From Rutpela maculata (lineage: Eukaryota; Arthropoda; Insecta; Coleoptera; Cerambycidae): a DNA stretch of 64,000 nucleotides. This document shows positions 36,216-46,615 of this stretch, piece by piece. The stretch lies in contig OW386289.2 of the NCBI GenBank assembly GCA_936432065.2, forward strand, positions 39,883,538 to 39,947,537, read 5' to 3'. A program made the position numbers and the translations under genes. The notes under the pieces are model-generated. The model was not told the DNA's origin, did no database searches, and worked only from the letters and a program-made list of their open reading frames with translations. Within the stretch, counting starts at the first letter, position 1, and each line of letters starts with the position of its first letter.

Positions 36216-36231
36216 TAGTAACATGGCCGAT

Positions 36232-36531
36232 TTAGACTGAACCAGGTTCTTGAATTAGCGAGTAATGCTCTTCCTTCTTCACCCTACGGAACCTTTTCGA
36301 ATGAGCTAGATCTACCACTAATGTGTCGTCCTTTCTCCCATCCAAATAGAGATCTTGTAGTGGAAATTCGTCAGATTTACTACACAATTCAGCCCTAACA
36401 TTTTGTTCTTCTCTTCTTATTTTGTTTTTGTCTGTAACATAAGAGACGTCAGAATCGGTAATTAATCCAATATCTGGCAAAACACTTTTAATTTTAATGT
36501 TATCCATGACACAAGATAATACAAAATACAT
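36232..36531 (-). pseudogene. Transposon-associated protein internal relic
   Basis: A 99-codon minus-strand frame with KSVLPDIGLITDSDVSYVTD, DKNKIRREEQNVRA, LYLDGRKDDTLV and VKKEEHYSLIQEPGS. 'DGR.D.T......RR.....EEH..L..EPGS' is the usual upstream part of the same protein family as the HTHAVERC fragment. A deletion after EPGS joins it to the C-terminal part. It lies in the single-copy centre of the foldback element. The initiating methionine shown by the frame is probably not the native start. Confidence 0.6.
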
Positions 36532-36589
36532 AAGAGAGCTCGGACTTCGATGAATTCTAAAGGCGAGACAGTTAGATCAATAGAGAAAG

Positions 36590-36923
36590 ACTATCAGAAC
36601 ATTAATGCTACGAAAACTTAATTTCAAGGCTCAAGACGACTTGGAAATAATTAACTGGATGGACTGTGACTTATCTTCTTCCCCATTATTAAAAAATTAT
36701 CAGTGACGATGAGATTAAATCACATATTCAAAGTGACTGAGTCCCTAATTGGGATATAACATTCAAGACATTCGCATTCCCAGTTCACACACAGGCAGTT
36801 GAACGATGTGTGAAACTCGTGACAGAAGCCTCAGAAAAAGTTTGCGGAGCTGAGTCAAGGTCAACCATGCTTAACTTCGCCAATAAATCAGATTTCAAAG
36901 TACTTTCAGCTAAGAATAAGTGA
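36590..36923 (+). pseudogene. Transposon-associated protein C-terminal relic (right arm)
   Basis: An inverted copy of 35797-36215. It reads LRKLNFKAQDDLEIINWMDC, then a frameshift in the NYQ-stop region, then WDITFKTFAFPVHTQAVERC, VKLVTEASEKVCGAESRSTM and LNFANKSDFKV. It ends at a TGA at 36921-36923. Compared with the left arm it lacks about 10 codons (DGFIR...SR) and carries the frameshift, but keeps Trp where the left arm has a stop. Confidence 0.65.
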
Positions 36924-37411
36924 AAACGAACATTTTTTCAATAAAAAAAATCTGTTTATAAATATTATTAATGGTGTAAAATAATTTGTTTTTAAACATT
37001 TAACCTTGTATTCAATAAAAAAACCCAAAATAAAACATGTAAGTTGTTAGTATTTTTTTTCCTTGAACTGTGATCTACCTTTATTTGCAATTTTTGTTCA
37101 AAATGTCATTAACTTTGAAGGCAATGCGCGACCGGAAGATGTTGATAGATTTAAATAATATTTAAACATTATTTTCTGTGGTTATAATACATAAGAATTT
37201 GAGCTTTTCCATTCGGGAAGAGGCTAATTTAAAAATGTTAAAAATTATTGTAAACATGTGAATTTTTCCAAATTTCGGCAAACTTTAGAGCACTTGCACG
37301 ACCGGAAGATATAAACCGATTTAATTTTTTTTTTACCCCTTTTTAGTCTCCCCAATTAGCACCTTTTCCGCGGTATTACGACTTGAAAAAAAATTTTTTC
37401 GGCCCACCCTA

Positions 37412-37419
37412 ATGCCCAA
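37412..37419. repeat. 8-bp target-site duplication (right)
   Basis: Identical to 35303-35310. Confidence 0.75.
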
Positions 37420-37544
37420 TATCCGGATATACTAGAATAGGTTTGTTTTATAGAAAAAAATAATACTACTACAACTTGTACAAAATATATAGCTGATAGC
37501 TGAGAGTTAGTGTGCTTGTCTTTCTACAGAAATGTATATAATAC

Positions 37545-37625
37545 CAGTGCGGTGGTGCAGCGGGCTAAAGCGTGTTCTGCCGCGAGCAAACTTTGTCACA
37601 CTGTCTACCATGATCTCTCATCTAT
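37545..37625 (+). repeat. Possible tRNA-derived SINE head
   Basis: Tggtgcagcgg at 37553-37563 fits the pol III A-box pattern and is followed by gctaaagcg. A convincing B box (GGTTCGANTCC) is not found and the sequence does not fold into a tRNA, so this is at best a decayed SINE head. Confidence 0.25.
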
Positions 37626-38131
37626 GACACTGGCAATATCGCTGTATAATGGATGTTGTCGGGCAGATTTGGATTTGAATTTGGAGGATGTACAATAGGT
37701 TTGATATGTTTATAAGGTATTTCATTTTACATCCCCAAAAACGTTAAAAATATGGTTTATAGTAGAAAATACGCAAAATCTATACATATAATAAATCTGT
37801 AAAGTTGGCGTGTCTGTACATTGAAAATATTTGCAAAGAACTGATCTGGGGGATGTAAAATGAGTAATAGAGTACATTAAGATAGATTTTGGAATTTTTG
37901 TCTGTTTGTTTGATCGCACATCACGCAGAAACTACTGAACCAATTTGAATGGGGTGTTCACAGGAAAATTTATCTAAGCTTGGAGTAACATTTAGTTTTT
38001 ATTTCATCGAAATCGGCCTACTCTAAGCCACGTTTTATGAATATCGGTTTAGTAGAACCGGAGATACAGCTTGAATTCTACAATAACCGTGTTTGCACGG
38101 CATAAACTTTCATGATTAAACTTCTGTAATA

Positions 38132-38169
38132 TTCCAGAAAAGTGGAGAGCATTCTGGAACATTCCAGAA
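38132..38169. promoter_or_regulatory. Heat-shock element, four perfect alternating units plus one extra pair
   Basis: TTCTGGAACATTCCAGAA (38152-38169) is TTCnnGAAnnTTCnnGAA with exact 5-bp spacing, the consensus for HSF trimer binding. Another TTCCAGAA pair lies at 38132-38139, starting 20 bp earlier, so in the same 5-bp register. It sits immediately before the helicase remnant in a Helitron relic. Confidence 0.7.
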
Positions 38170-38179
38170 AATCCTCTCT

Positions 38180-38419
38180 GTGCGTTACGGCTGTGGCCTC
38201 AGTGTCAGTTCATTTTCCCTCCGCCAGCTCTACGTGGCTCTCTCCCGTCTCAGTGACGTAAACAATCTCTTTGTACATGTTCCTGATGATTCTACTTCGA
38301 ACGTCGTTTATAAAGAAGCTTCTTGGTTAATTTCAAAATTAAACGCGAATGCAGTCACGGGCAAAGCTGGTATAATTATAAAATTCGAACAGAAGTTTTC
38401 ATTTTCTTTTGCTACCTGA
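38180..38419 (+). pseudogene. Helitron helicase C-terminal relic
   Basis: The frame contains SLRQLYVALSRLSDVNNLFV then HVPDDSTSNVVYKEAS and ends at TGA (38417-38419). (G)QLYVALSR is helicase motif VI of Pif1-type helicases. The 'NLF(I/V)..P....NVVY.E' continuation is specific to Helitron proteins. The conserved HG before QLYVA is replaced by SL, and everything N-terminal is missing. Confidence 0.75.
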
Positions 38420-38530
38420 CCCTAGTTGTCCTTTTTTCAATTTTTCAATTATATCATTTAAAAGTAAATTCCTTTAAATAAGTACCTTTGTGTTACACAC
38501 TATCAAAAAAGAGATTTAACGTGAAGTTCG

Positions 38531-38672
38531 TACTATAGCCGAGTAAACTTTAACTTGGCGAATACTTTCTCTCTGTGGCATTGCAATGGTTCTGTGCGCG
38601 TCGCATATCAAATCGTATGTTGTGTTATCAACCTATACGCTAAGTTAAAGTTTCTTCGATTATAGCAGCATA
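38531..38672. repeat. ~140-bp hairpin MITE
   Basis: Left arm ctatagccgagtaaacttta then acttggcg pairs with right arm cgctaagttaaagtttcttc then gattatagcag. No TSD was resolved. Confidence 0.65.
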
Positions 38673-39986
38673 TTGTTTAAAATATTGCTACTGCATTCGA
38701 TTCCTTCGAGAAATAACCACTTCTTCTACATTTAACCGCTCTTCTGACTATTTTTCTTTCCTTAGCATATCCTGCAAAATTATACCAATCATTACGAGTG
38801 AGCAATACTCAAATAATTATAGTTAGTATATTAAGATATAAAGTTGGTATATTATAACAGAACACAGGAAAGGTATGAAAAATTTCGACTTCATCTCGCC
38901 TTTTCAGACATATATGCAGCATCACCAAAATCCAATCATGTAATGTATTTTCTTAAACAAAAATAACAAAATTCGTAAAATAATTCAGAGTGAATCAGAG
39001 AATATCTAGTCTGTTTTATGAAAACTAATTCTTTCCACTTATAATTCCAATTATTTCTTAGTTTTGATGTTCCTTTACCTATACAAAATATTCCCCTCTC
39101 CCTTTGTCAAAGACGTTTTGAACCAAGTAGTGATATTTTTTAAAGCCATCAGAAAGAATAGCAATTTTCTAAAATCTCGAGATAAATGCAAAATTGAATT
39201 TTTAATTTAAGTTTTACTTGACTATCAATATGTTTTTTTCAATAATTATACAGGGACACACAAAAACGTGTCGTGTACTCAGGAACAGACCACCATTCCT
39301 TTTTGTGTTTTAGTGCGCCGAATACAAATCTGATGTTCAAATTGCTCCATCATGCCAAGATTTTTTTCTTATATCAAGAAATAGCTAAAAATCTATCAAT
39401 AATCCGCTTCTTTCGGGCTTTAACTAACTTACTCATAAAAGTCATTTAAAGGCGTTGATTTCAAATTTCAGGTCAAACCAACTCTACCAGGTCACGGTTT
39501 TGTTAACTCTCTAGAAATGGTGCAAAAACAAGTTAATTCAAATGAGTGATAGTGATATCCACATTTATTTTTATTATTTATGTATATTCAAAAGTTAACT
39601 CGTCGTTGTCTGTTGCAACGCACATTTTTACATTCGAAAAATCTACGTAGTGGCATTATCTTACGTCGTATCCTATCTGTTTTCAGCATCCAACGTTCCT
39701 TTATATCGGCGTTCCATTTCTCTAATATCTTGATGAAATATTTCTCCTTGCACCTTATTATAGTCCCGAGAATTTTGTGGGAAGTAATTAAGATGAGAAT
39801 ACAGGAAATGTAATTTCAAATTATTCATTGAGCAACCTAATTTTTGTCAAGTCACAAAAGCTCAAAAGCTTTTTTTGATTTTCCGGGAAATATTCAACAT
39901 TTGTAAAACTGAGCCATGCTACTTTTTCGACATCATCCATTTTGTTAAAAAAAAAAAAATCATGACTTGACATCGTACAAATTTGC
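38673..39986. other. AT-rich sequence; transposon-end motif at 39252-39360
   Basis: At 39252-39360, acagggacacacaaaaacgt and a following 'gcgccgaatacaaatctgatg' block resemble the ends of the 20.5 kb element. No exon is supported. Confidence 0.4.
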
Positions 39987-39994
39987 GATCCATC
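39987..39994. repeat. 8-bp target-site duplication (left)
   Basis: Gatccatc is identical to 41280-41287. Confidence 0.9.
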
Positions 39995-41279
39995 CAGGGC
40001 TGGCTCCAGGTATTTTGCCGCCCCGGGCACAGTTTCATTTTGCCGCCCCTCTCTTATATAAATACATGAGGGTCAGGAGGGGTAAAAATGAGACAAAATG
40101 ACATCTTTCATATTTAATGAAAGATTGGTACATATGTAAAAATTATAGGAAAAACTATATTTCTATGTATTTTTTTATTAAAAAGTACCATTAATTGATA
40201 AACAAAAATTTTCTCATTTTTACCCTCCAAGTGGGGTAAAAAAAAGACAGTGGAGGGCAAATGAAAGACACGTGATTTATTCCTATTCTTATTGACGTCG
40301 TACAAATGGAAGTGCAAAAATAAGACAGGAGGATTTTTCTTTTATGTGTAATTTATTCAGATTTTTTACTAAACAAGAAGGGGCTTGCAGAAGGGCTAGC
40401 TTCTCCTAAATTAGGAAGCTGAAATGTGCCTGCTTCAGTCTGCCCATTTGGTCTCTTTATTCTCTTTTTTACCCCGTTTTTAATTTTTTCGTGAAAATCA
40501 AATTTTTCATGATTTAAAACTAGCAGATTAATAAACTTGATCACAAAATGTGAAGAATGACACTTCTAGTTGACATCTGCCAAATACGGGCAATGCAAAT
40601 AGAGAAATTATAAAATCCGCAAAAAAGTACTAAGGTGTGTTCAAAAATTTTTTAAAAGTGAATTAAAGAGTTTATTGAACAATATTTTTTCCCGCATTAA
40701 CAGTAGGCATAGGACCTGATTGGATAACATAAAACAGTTCTGAATTTACAAAACAAATTTGAATAAAAAATTAAGTTTAATTTATTTCAATCTGGGTTGG
40801 ATATCACCTTATCTTTTATTTACCCCGCTACCTGTCTGTCTCATTTTTACCCTGATCCTTTCAGTCCGTTATTTTTTATAACATTTTAAGAGTCACCTAC
40901 TGAATATTCTTATGGTTTGTTTTTTTAGTTATAAGGTTTACAGTAATTTTTGGATTTTCAGCAATATGATTACTGTATTTAAAAGGATAAAATAAAATAA
41001 TTGAAAAAATCAACTGTATTGAAACTTAAAAAAAATACCACACTACAGAAATTAGACAAGAAATAAAATCATATATAGGAAATGTATGTATGTACAAAAA
41101 AAACTAACAATAACAAATTATTTATATAAAGTTAACAACACTATTACTATATTCGTGAAATAATTGTTTCCTAGCTTTTTTATATTATTTGGTAACTGTG
41201 GATTTGAAGAATTTGCCGCCCCTAGAAATTTGCCGCTCCGGGCAGCCGCCCGCTGCGCCCCCCCCTAGAGCCAGCCCTG
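39995..41279. mobile_element. 1285-bp hAT-type non-autonomous element
   Basis: Starts CAGGGCTGGCTCCAGG and ends GAGCCAGCCCTG, with GC-rich subterminal inverted words (ttttgccgcccc / gccgcccctagaaatttgcc). It is flanked by a perfect 8-bp duplication gatccatc. CAGGGC(T/C)GGC ends and 8-bp TSDs are hallmarks of hAT elements. The interior is AT-rich, repeats 'cattttta(c)cc' phrases, and has no transposase. Confidence 0.9.
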
Positions 41280-41287
41280 GATCCATC
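41280..41287. repeat. 8-bp target-site duplication (right)
   Basis: Identical to 39987-39994. Confidence 0.9.
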
Positions 41288-41641
41288 AATCCATCAATAT
41301 TACCTTCCTCTTAATTTGTTTGAGATTCATTGAAGAGTTTGCTTCCTAAATTCAAAGATATGTTTTTCTTTGGCAAACGATTATATCGAGTTTAATATGA
41401 GAGGGAATTTAATATGATGGCTCTACCAGAGACTTAAGAAGAATGTTCATTGAAGAAAGTTTTTTCCTATTTTTACTGTCCCACTGTTTCTTCGTAAATC
41501 CTTATTGTTGTCCCAGCATTATATTGACATAATTTTCAGATCAACAGATTTATCAGTTATGTCCTTTGTTTGATTTTCTCTAAAACAATTTCTATTTTTT
41601 TGTTCTCCTTTTCCCAGTTTAGTATATTCTTTTTATAGTAT

Positions 41642-42312
41642 ATACCGGGTGTCAACTGAATCATTAGACAAACCATAGTTTCCAGAGTTTTCAAGATATA
41701 AGTGTTAAATTTGGCAGAGGTAATACATACCAAAAACGGCAAAATTTTCATAATTTGACATTTTTCCATCACTTCTGGTTTCCCCAACTTTGAAATTTTA
41801 AATGGAACACCCTGAATGTTTTTACATTTTTTGATTTCGGAGACGATTTTTTAAGTACGACTGGGTAATTTAAAAAAAAATTTGAGACTACTTGATTTTT
41901 TTAGGGTTATTTATCACTAATTTAATAATAGAATAATAATTTAATCACTAATTTGTAATTATATCAACTTTTTCAAATGGCAACATCTTCTAGACACCCA
42001 GTAGTTAAATACTAATTTTCACAGCAAATCCATTGACTCTTCAAATCGAAAATCGATATGAACCCAAATACACAAGTTCTTTAGTGGATAATAATTAAAA
42101 TATCGAGAAAATACGCTTATCAAGTAAGTATGCCGTGGGAACTGAATAAAACTAGATTCAAAACATTCATTTTGTCAACAAAACAACGCTGCAAATAAAA
42201 GAAGTGTGCTGTGGAAACAAAAACAAGTTTGACAGATAATAATGAACGTGTGAACTTAATAAGTTTGCTCTTTATCTTTAAATTTGTTGTTGTTTGTTAA
42301 CTATTCTTTAAC
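41642..42312 (+). mobile_element. 5' part of a transposon with taccgggtgtc end
   Basis: Ataccgggtgtcaact at 41642 looks like a terminal inverted repeat. Aaatggaacaccctgaatgt follows at 41800. The relic ORF at 42.3 kb follows on the same strand. The other end was not found, so the element is probably truncated. Confidence 0.5.
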
Positions 42313-42654
42313 CTGTATACACGAGAGGAAAAAGTGGTCATGTTATTAATTTTTGGAGAATGCCACAAAAATTCCAGAAACGCCACAGATTTGTGTGCCC
42401 AAAAGTATCCGAACAGACATCGTCATCATATTCAATATTTTTCAACTGTGGAAAAACAAGTCAAGAGAGAAATCGATAACAATCCTGCAGCTTTTATCGT
42501 TGATGAAGCGACAGAAATTAACGTGTTGGCTTTTGTAGAATTGAATCCTACTGCTTCTACTAGAGGAATTGTCCACGAGGTACAAATTAGTCATGAATCA
42601 GCAAGAAAGATTCTCAAAGAAATATCAAGTGCACCAGCATTTGTGCGAAGATGA
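42313..42654 (+). pseudogene. DUF4817-type helix-turn-helix transposase N-terminus relic
   Basis: Read from 42313 without a start codon: LYTREEKVVMLLIFGECHKN, SRNATDLCAQKYPNRHRHH, then a linker, then ATEINVLAFVELNPTASTRG and IVHEVQISHESARKILKEIS, with a stop at 42652. The '(Y)T.EEKV.ML.IYGEC..N...A..L....YP.R' block is the DUF4817 helix-turn-helix. 'EINVLA....NP..STR......IS..S..RIL' is the second HTH of the same transposon-associated proteins, usually followed by a DDE domain. Here the DDE domain is missing. The open frame is intact over about 113 codons, which suggests a fairly young or recently truncated copy. Confidence 0.75.
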
Positions 42655-42719
42655 TGGGAAAAGCGAATTATGATGAATTTTTAACTATTTCTTTAGATCA
42701 GAGAAAACCGGTGATGTGA

Positions 42720-43772
42720 TGGAGTAATTCGGTGTCAGATATCAAATTCGGATTTAGCGTATCAAAATATATAAGAAAATGGTGGTCTGGAACTTAGCAC
42801 GTGACACATTTTTTTGGGTTCCTGTGTTATTTTAAGTATTGGGAATTTCATTTTCCATGACTCACAGGAATCACACTATACTTCCTTTAAAATTGCGATA
42901 AAGAAATAAGAAAATATATTACATATTAATCCATGACTCAACTAAATTCTATTCTATTCTATTCTAAATTCTACAACACCAAACGCCATTTCCCTTATTG
43001 TTCCGCGTTTACAATCTAATTTGTTGTTCGTTACACATATTTTCAAGATTAGTAATTTGAAACTGTTTATCGCAAATGTGTTTAAGGTTTCCTTATGTCA
43101 GTTGCTGGCTTGTTTACTGAGAATATATTTAAATTTATCAAATGTGACAATTAAATAATTATTTTCTGGTAACGTGGACATGATTCATATGGACTCTACA
43201 GGGAGCACACTTTAATTGTCACCACAAACTGATTTAGTACCTTAAAATAAAATTGTCTAATCGCTTAACGAATTTAACTTCAATTAAAAAAAGTTTACTT
43301 GTTTTTATAATAATTTTATATTTATTGTATTATTCACCGGTACTTAAATTTAGAACCAAAGAGAATCTAATAACAAATCTTTAAGGAATCACTACTTCCA
43401 GATCCAGATTTTCTATCCAAATCTCTCACAACGAAAAAATTTTTTTAAGTGGAAATAATTGTTTATGGGACTTTAATAATATAATATTCTTGAAATCGCC
43501 TACCTCATAAAACGATATGCCACATCGGTAGTGTGGGTGGGGGGTGGTGGAAGGGAGGTGCTAGTGGGGTGGATGAAGTAAAAAAAATTGCTAGTGGGGT
43601 GGAGGTGGTAAAGGGGGTGCCTAATGCTTCTCTTATATAGGTATATACTAAATACCAATTTTAGAGCATCTTGCTTGATTTACCTATTTACCCCCATTTT
43701 ACCTATTTACCCCAATTTACCACTCAACCCTTCTACGGAATATAATCTAGATCCAGATCTCGTTAAAATATG
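42720..43772. other. AT-rich sequence; transposon-end block at 42725-42835
   Basis: Aattcggatttagcgtatca then aaatatataag, followed by gacacatttttttgggttcc and tgtgtt, matches the recurrent subterminal motif and terminal motif of the 20.5 kb element type. A G-rich stretch (43535-43620) contains two copies of ctagtggggtgga. Confidence 0.45.
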
Positions 43773-43845
43773 CAGGGCGGACCAATGATAATAGGCCATA
43801 GTTCAAGGGTAGATTCTAGATTCTTTGGATCAAAATATGAAGATA

Positions 43846-44027
43846 CCGTGTGTGTAGTGGCGGGCTAGGCATAGGGAGTAAGAATTACAACATCGCGTGT
43901 GCCAGCTGGCTGAAATGAAATTACTGAGAGCTAGGATACTCCGCTGACGGAAGAGTTTACTGCGCTGTATTGTCATATCCCTCGCGCTACGTGAATGTAC
44001 ATGCCTAATGGGCAAATACACGCACGG
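43846..44027. mobile_element. 182-bp MITE nested in a foldback arm
   Basis: Ends CCGTGTGTGTAG and TACACGCACGG, flanked by TA (43844-43845, 44028-44029). The sister arm of the host foldback at about 46500-46530 lacks this insert and reads straight across the site, giving an internal empty-site control. The small minus-strand frame inside it is not a gene. Confidence 0.8.
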
Positions 44028-44439
44028 TATAATCAAACATGCTTTAGTAAATTGTTGAGGTGGAAAAAAGTCAGAGTGTCAAAATTGTATTTTTTTTTTG
44101 CAATATCTCAACTACCTCTTGAGCAATCTTCTCCCAATTTGGTAAGGAAACATTTTTTAAGCTAGGAAACAATAATTTATGTCTCACGTCACACTAGCCC
44201 ATGGAGGGCGCCTCATGAGCTATGACCTGATGATGAATATTTTCCTCTTTTTTTTACGAAACGTAGTGGCACTTTCGACTAGAAAATCTCATTCTGGAGT
44301 CATCTCTACGTAAAAAAGGTAAACTTGATAGAACTTGATAATTCCAACCGTTTCACAGTGGTCCAAAATCAGAAAAAAATTGACAAAAATCTGAATATTG
44401 TTTTAATAAGTCAGGAATAATGTACATATCACGAGAAAA

Positions 44440-44945
44440 ATAGTGAAAAAAATTAAATAAATCTGGGGTAGGTTTTAAGGGGTGGTTATTTGGCAATGAC
44501 TATTTACACGTGTTTTGTCATGCAACTATTCAAAATAACTCATGAAGTATGAAAAGTATGGAAAAAATAATCCAAAAAAATATCAAGCTCAGGGGTGGCT
44601 TTGTAGGGTGTAATTTTTTGACAAAGTGAAAATTTATATATTTTTTGCATGCATTCTATTTAAGATGACTCACAAAATACGAGAAAAATAATTAAAAAAA
44701 TATCACATTCGGGGTGGCTTCGTAGGGGTGGTTTTTGAATAAAGTGACAATTTATATGTTTTTATGCATGCATTCTATTTAAAATGACTCATCAAGTACG
44801 AGCAAAATAATGAAAAAAATATCAAATTCGGGGGTGGCTTTTAAGGGGGTGGTTTTTGGACAAAATGAAAATTCATATGTTTTTACGCGTGTATTCTATT
44901 TAAATGACTCACAAAATATGAGAAAAATAATGCAAAAAATATAGT
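44440..44945. repeat. Minisatellite, about four 120-bp units
   Basis: The ggggtggct words recur at 44593, 44711 and 44831. The units share gcatgcattctatttaa, atgactca(c/t) and (g)agaaaaataat. The first unit (from about 44440) is the most diverged. Confidence 0.8.
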
Positions 44946-45044
44946 ACAGTACTAATAATTTACGGAGATATATAACTTTTTAACGCAAAAGATGCGTATC
45001 CTTCTATTAATACAAAATAGAGCAACGTCAGTTATTCGTCGGTA

Positions 45045-45357
45045 TCAGTCGAGTCTGTCACTTTCATGTTCACTTTTGGAATCGGAATATCTGGTCACAT
45101 TCTCCTCAGAAGATGGAATTGTGGGCTCTTTTAAGAGCCCAAATACTTCAGGTAACAACATTGACTTCTTCTTCTTGGGAAGTTTGCGAAGAGAAGTGAT
45201 CAGTGGATCTGTTGAAATCAAAAATCTATTGAATAGGTCTTGATTCGTTGCAACTTGAGATATTTTTCTGCTATGATTTTCTCTATATTTTCTAAGATCT
45301 TTATTTAGGTATTCTTGCGCCTCTTCGGACGCTACAATACTACAGGTGTAAAGTTTT
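45045..45357 (-). pseudogene. Coding-like open frame of unknown family
   Basis: About 103 minus-strand codons without an early Met. They read SIVASEEAQEYLNKDLRKYR then ENHSRKISQ, LFNRFLISTDPLITSLRKLP, KKKKSMLLPEVFGLLKE and an acidic/serine tail (SSEENVTRYSDSKSEHESD). Composition is protein-like: a charged helix, a KKKK basic patch, and an acidic tail. It resembles the poorly conserved C-terminal part of transposase-derived proteins, but I cannot name the family. A possible splice acceptor (ccTGTAG) precedes it. It lies inside the 43.8-46.6 kb foldback. Confidence 0.35.
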
Positions 45358-45932
45358 TAGTCTGTATAGTATAGCGTTTGCCATACTACTGATGGCGACG
45401 ACACTATTTTGGTTTTAAATTAACTTGAAGCGTCCTGTTCCGAAATTTAAAAAATGCGATTTTTTTCTAATGGAACTTAGAACAAAAATGCATTTAATCG
45501 CGACATAGAGGGATACCTAGAGTATATTGTAGAATAAAAATCTCCGTGGCTTTTAATGGCAAACTCTCTTTAGGTCTGATAGAAGTTACAAAATGCAAAA
45601 GAAATTACGTTTATAAAAAAATAATAAAATCAAGTGCTTCAAAATAAAATTTGTGGAAAGATTTTATATGTAAAAATTACAAATCAAAAGCACAAATATT
45701 TGAAGCACAGTCAAACGTTGAAACCTGCCAACAAAGTGAAGTAAAATCGTAGCTTAACAATTATTCATGTTGGAGGGGTCGCCTCAGGTTGGTTTCTCGA
45801 ACAAAAAGGTTGATACTCCGGGAAATATTACCTGAGATATACCCTAATATACCCTTGGAATATGAAAGCTGTATAACATACTTATAAATTTTGAATTTTG
45901 TCCACTCTTTATTTATTTCGGACCACTGTGCG

Positions 45933-46179
45933 TTTTCGAGAAAACCGCCGCAAAGATTTCAAGAATGCTTTGTAAACAAACTCAATTTGAAAAGGACAAA
46001 TTGTATTTATTCAAAAGTGTGCGTTGGTGACGTCTTAGTTCTGTCAAAATGTCAAACTAATGAAATTGTACTTAAACTACAGAACCAAGACGTCACCAAA
46101 GCACACTTTTGAACAAATACAATTTGTCCTTTTCAAATTGAGTTTATTTTCAATCTCTATGTGGCAGTTTTCTCGAAAA
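45933..46179. repeat. Internal inverted repeat, ~67-bp arms
   Basis: Caaactcaatttgaaaagg through ggtgacgtcttagttctg (45977-46043) is mirrored by cagaaccaagacgtcacc through caaattgagttt (46080-46146). Outer words ttttcgagaaaac (45933-45945) and gttttctcgaaaa (46167-46179) also pair. Confidence 0.85.
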
Positions 46180-46615
46180 TGGTTGGAATTATCAAGTTCT
46201 ATTAAGTGTATCTTTTTGACGTAGAAATTACTCCTGCCTGAGATTTTCTAGTCAAAAGTGCCACTACGTTTCGTAAAAAAAAGAGAAAAAAATATTCATC
46301 ATCAGGTAGGTATAGCTCATGAGGCGTTCTCCATGGGCTAGCGTGATATGATACATAAATTATTGTTTCCTATCTTAAAAAATGTTTCCTTACCAAATTG
46401 GTAGAAGATCGGTCAAGAGGTAGTTCAGATATTACAAAAAAAAAAAGAAAAAAAATACAATTTTGACACCCTGTATCTTTTTCCACAGTAACAATTTACT
46501 AAAGCATGTTTGGTTATAACCTCGTATTTTGGTCCGAAGGATCTACCCTTGAACTATGGCCTACTATTTATGGTCCACCCTGTATACGTGTACTAAGTTT
46601 CAAGTCAATATCTTG

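Larger units (their letters stand above)
35311..37411. mobile_element. 2.1-kb foldback hAT-like element
   Basis: Ends are TAGGGTGGGCCGAAAAAATT (35311-35330) and its near-perfect complement ending GGCCCACCCTA (37411). Inverted similarity extends about 870-900 bp into each side. The flanking atgcccaa copies give an 8-bp TSD, which with TAGGG ends fits the hAT superfamily. Each arm includes the same C-terminal coding fragment; the centre holds a third coding fragment present once. The coding fragments are not typical hAT transposase, so the class rests on the ends alone. Confidence 0.75.
37779..38425 (+). mobile_element. Helitron/Helentron remnant
   Basis: The left part has tatacatataataaatctgt, then gtgtctgtacatt, then tttttgtctgtttgtttgat, and then cacgcagaaactactgaacc, a familiar arrangement near the ends of insect Helentron-type elements. 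The right part encodes the C-terminus of a Helitron helicase. The two are joined by a large internal deletion. The rolling-circle endonuclease is absent. Confidence 0.65.
43773..46582. mobile_element. 2.8-kb foldback element
   Basis: Left end CAGGGCGGACCAATGATAAT and right end complement (attatttatggtCCACCCTG) begin inverted arms. The left arm is about 43773-44360, interrupted by a MITE; the right arm is about 46180-46582. Shared inner words include ggccatagttcaagggtaga, aaacatgctttagtaaattg, ttggtaaggaaacatttttt and catgag(g)c. The interior holds a minisatellite, a minus-strand open frame and a second internal inverted repeat. The right flank has TA next to the end. Confidence 0.8.

Noticed and set aside
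37545..37625. tRNA gene
   Set aside because: An A-box-like word is present but there is no B box, cloverleaf or acceptor stem; kept only as a weak SINE head.
44222..44245. Another ctgatgatga word as a possible hammerhead
   Set aside because: No stem II, GAA or closing stem I is present downstream.
44992..45243. 83-codon plus-strand frame
   Set aside because: The opposite strand gives a longer and more protein-like reading; the plus frame is its shadow.
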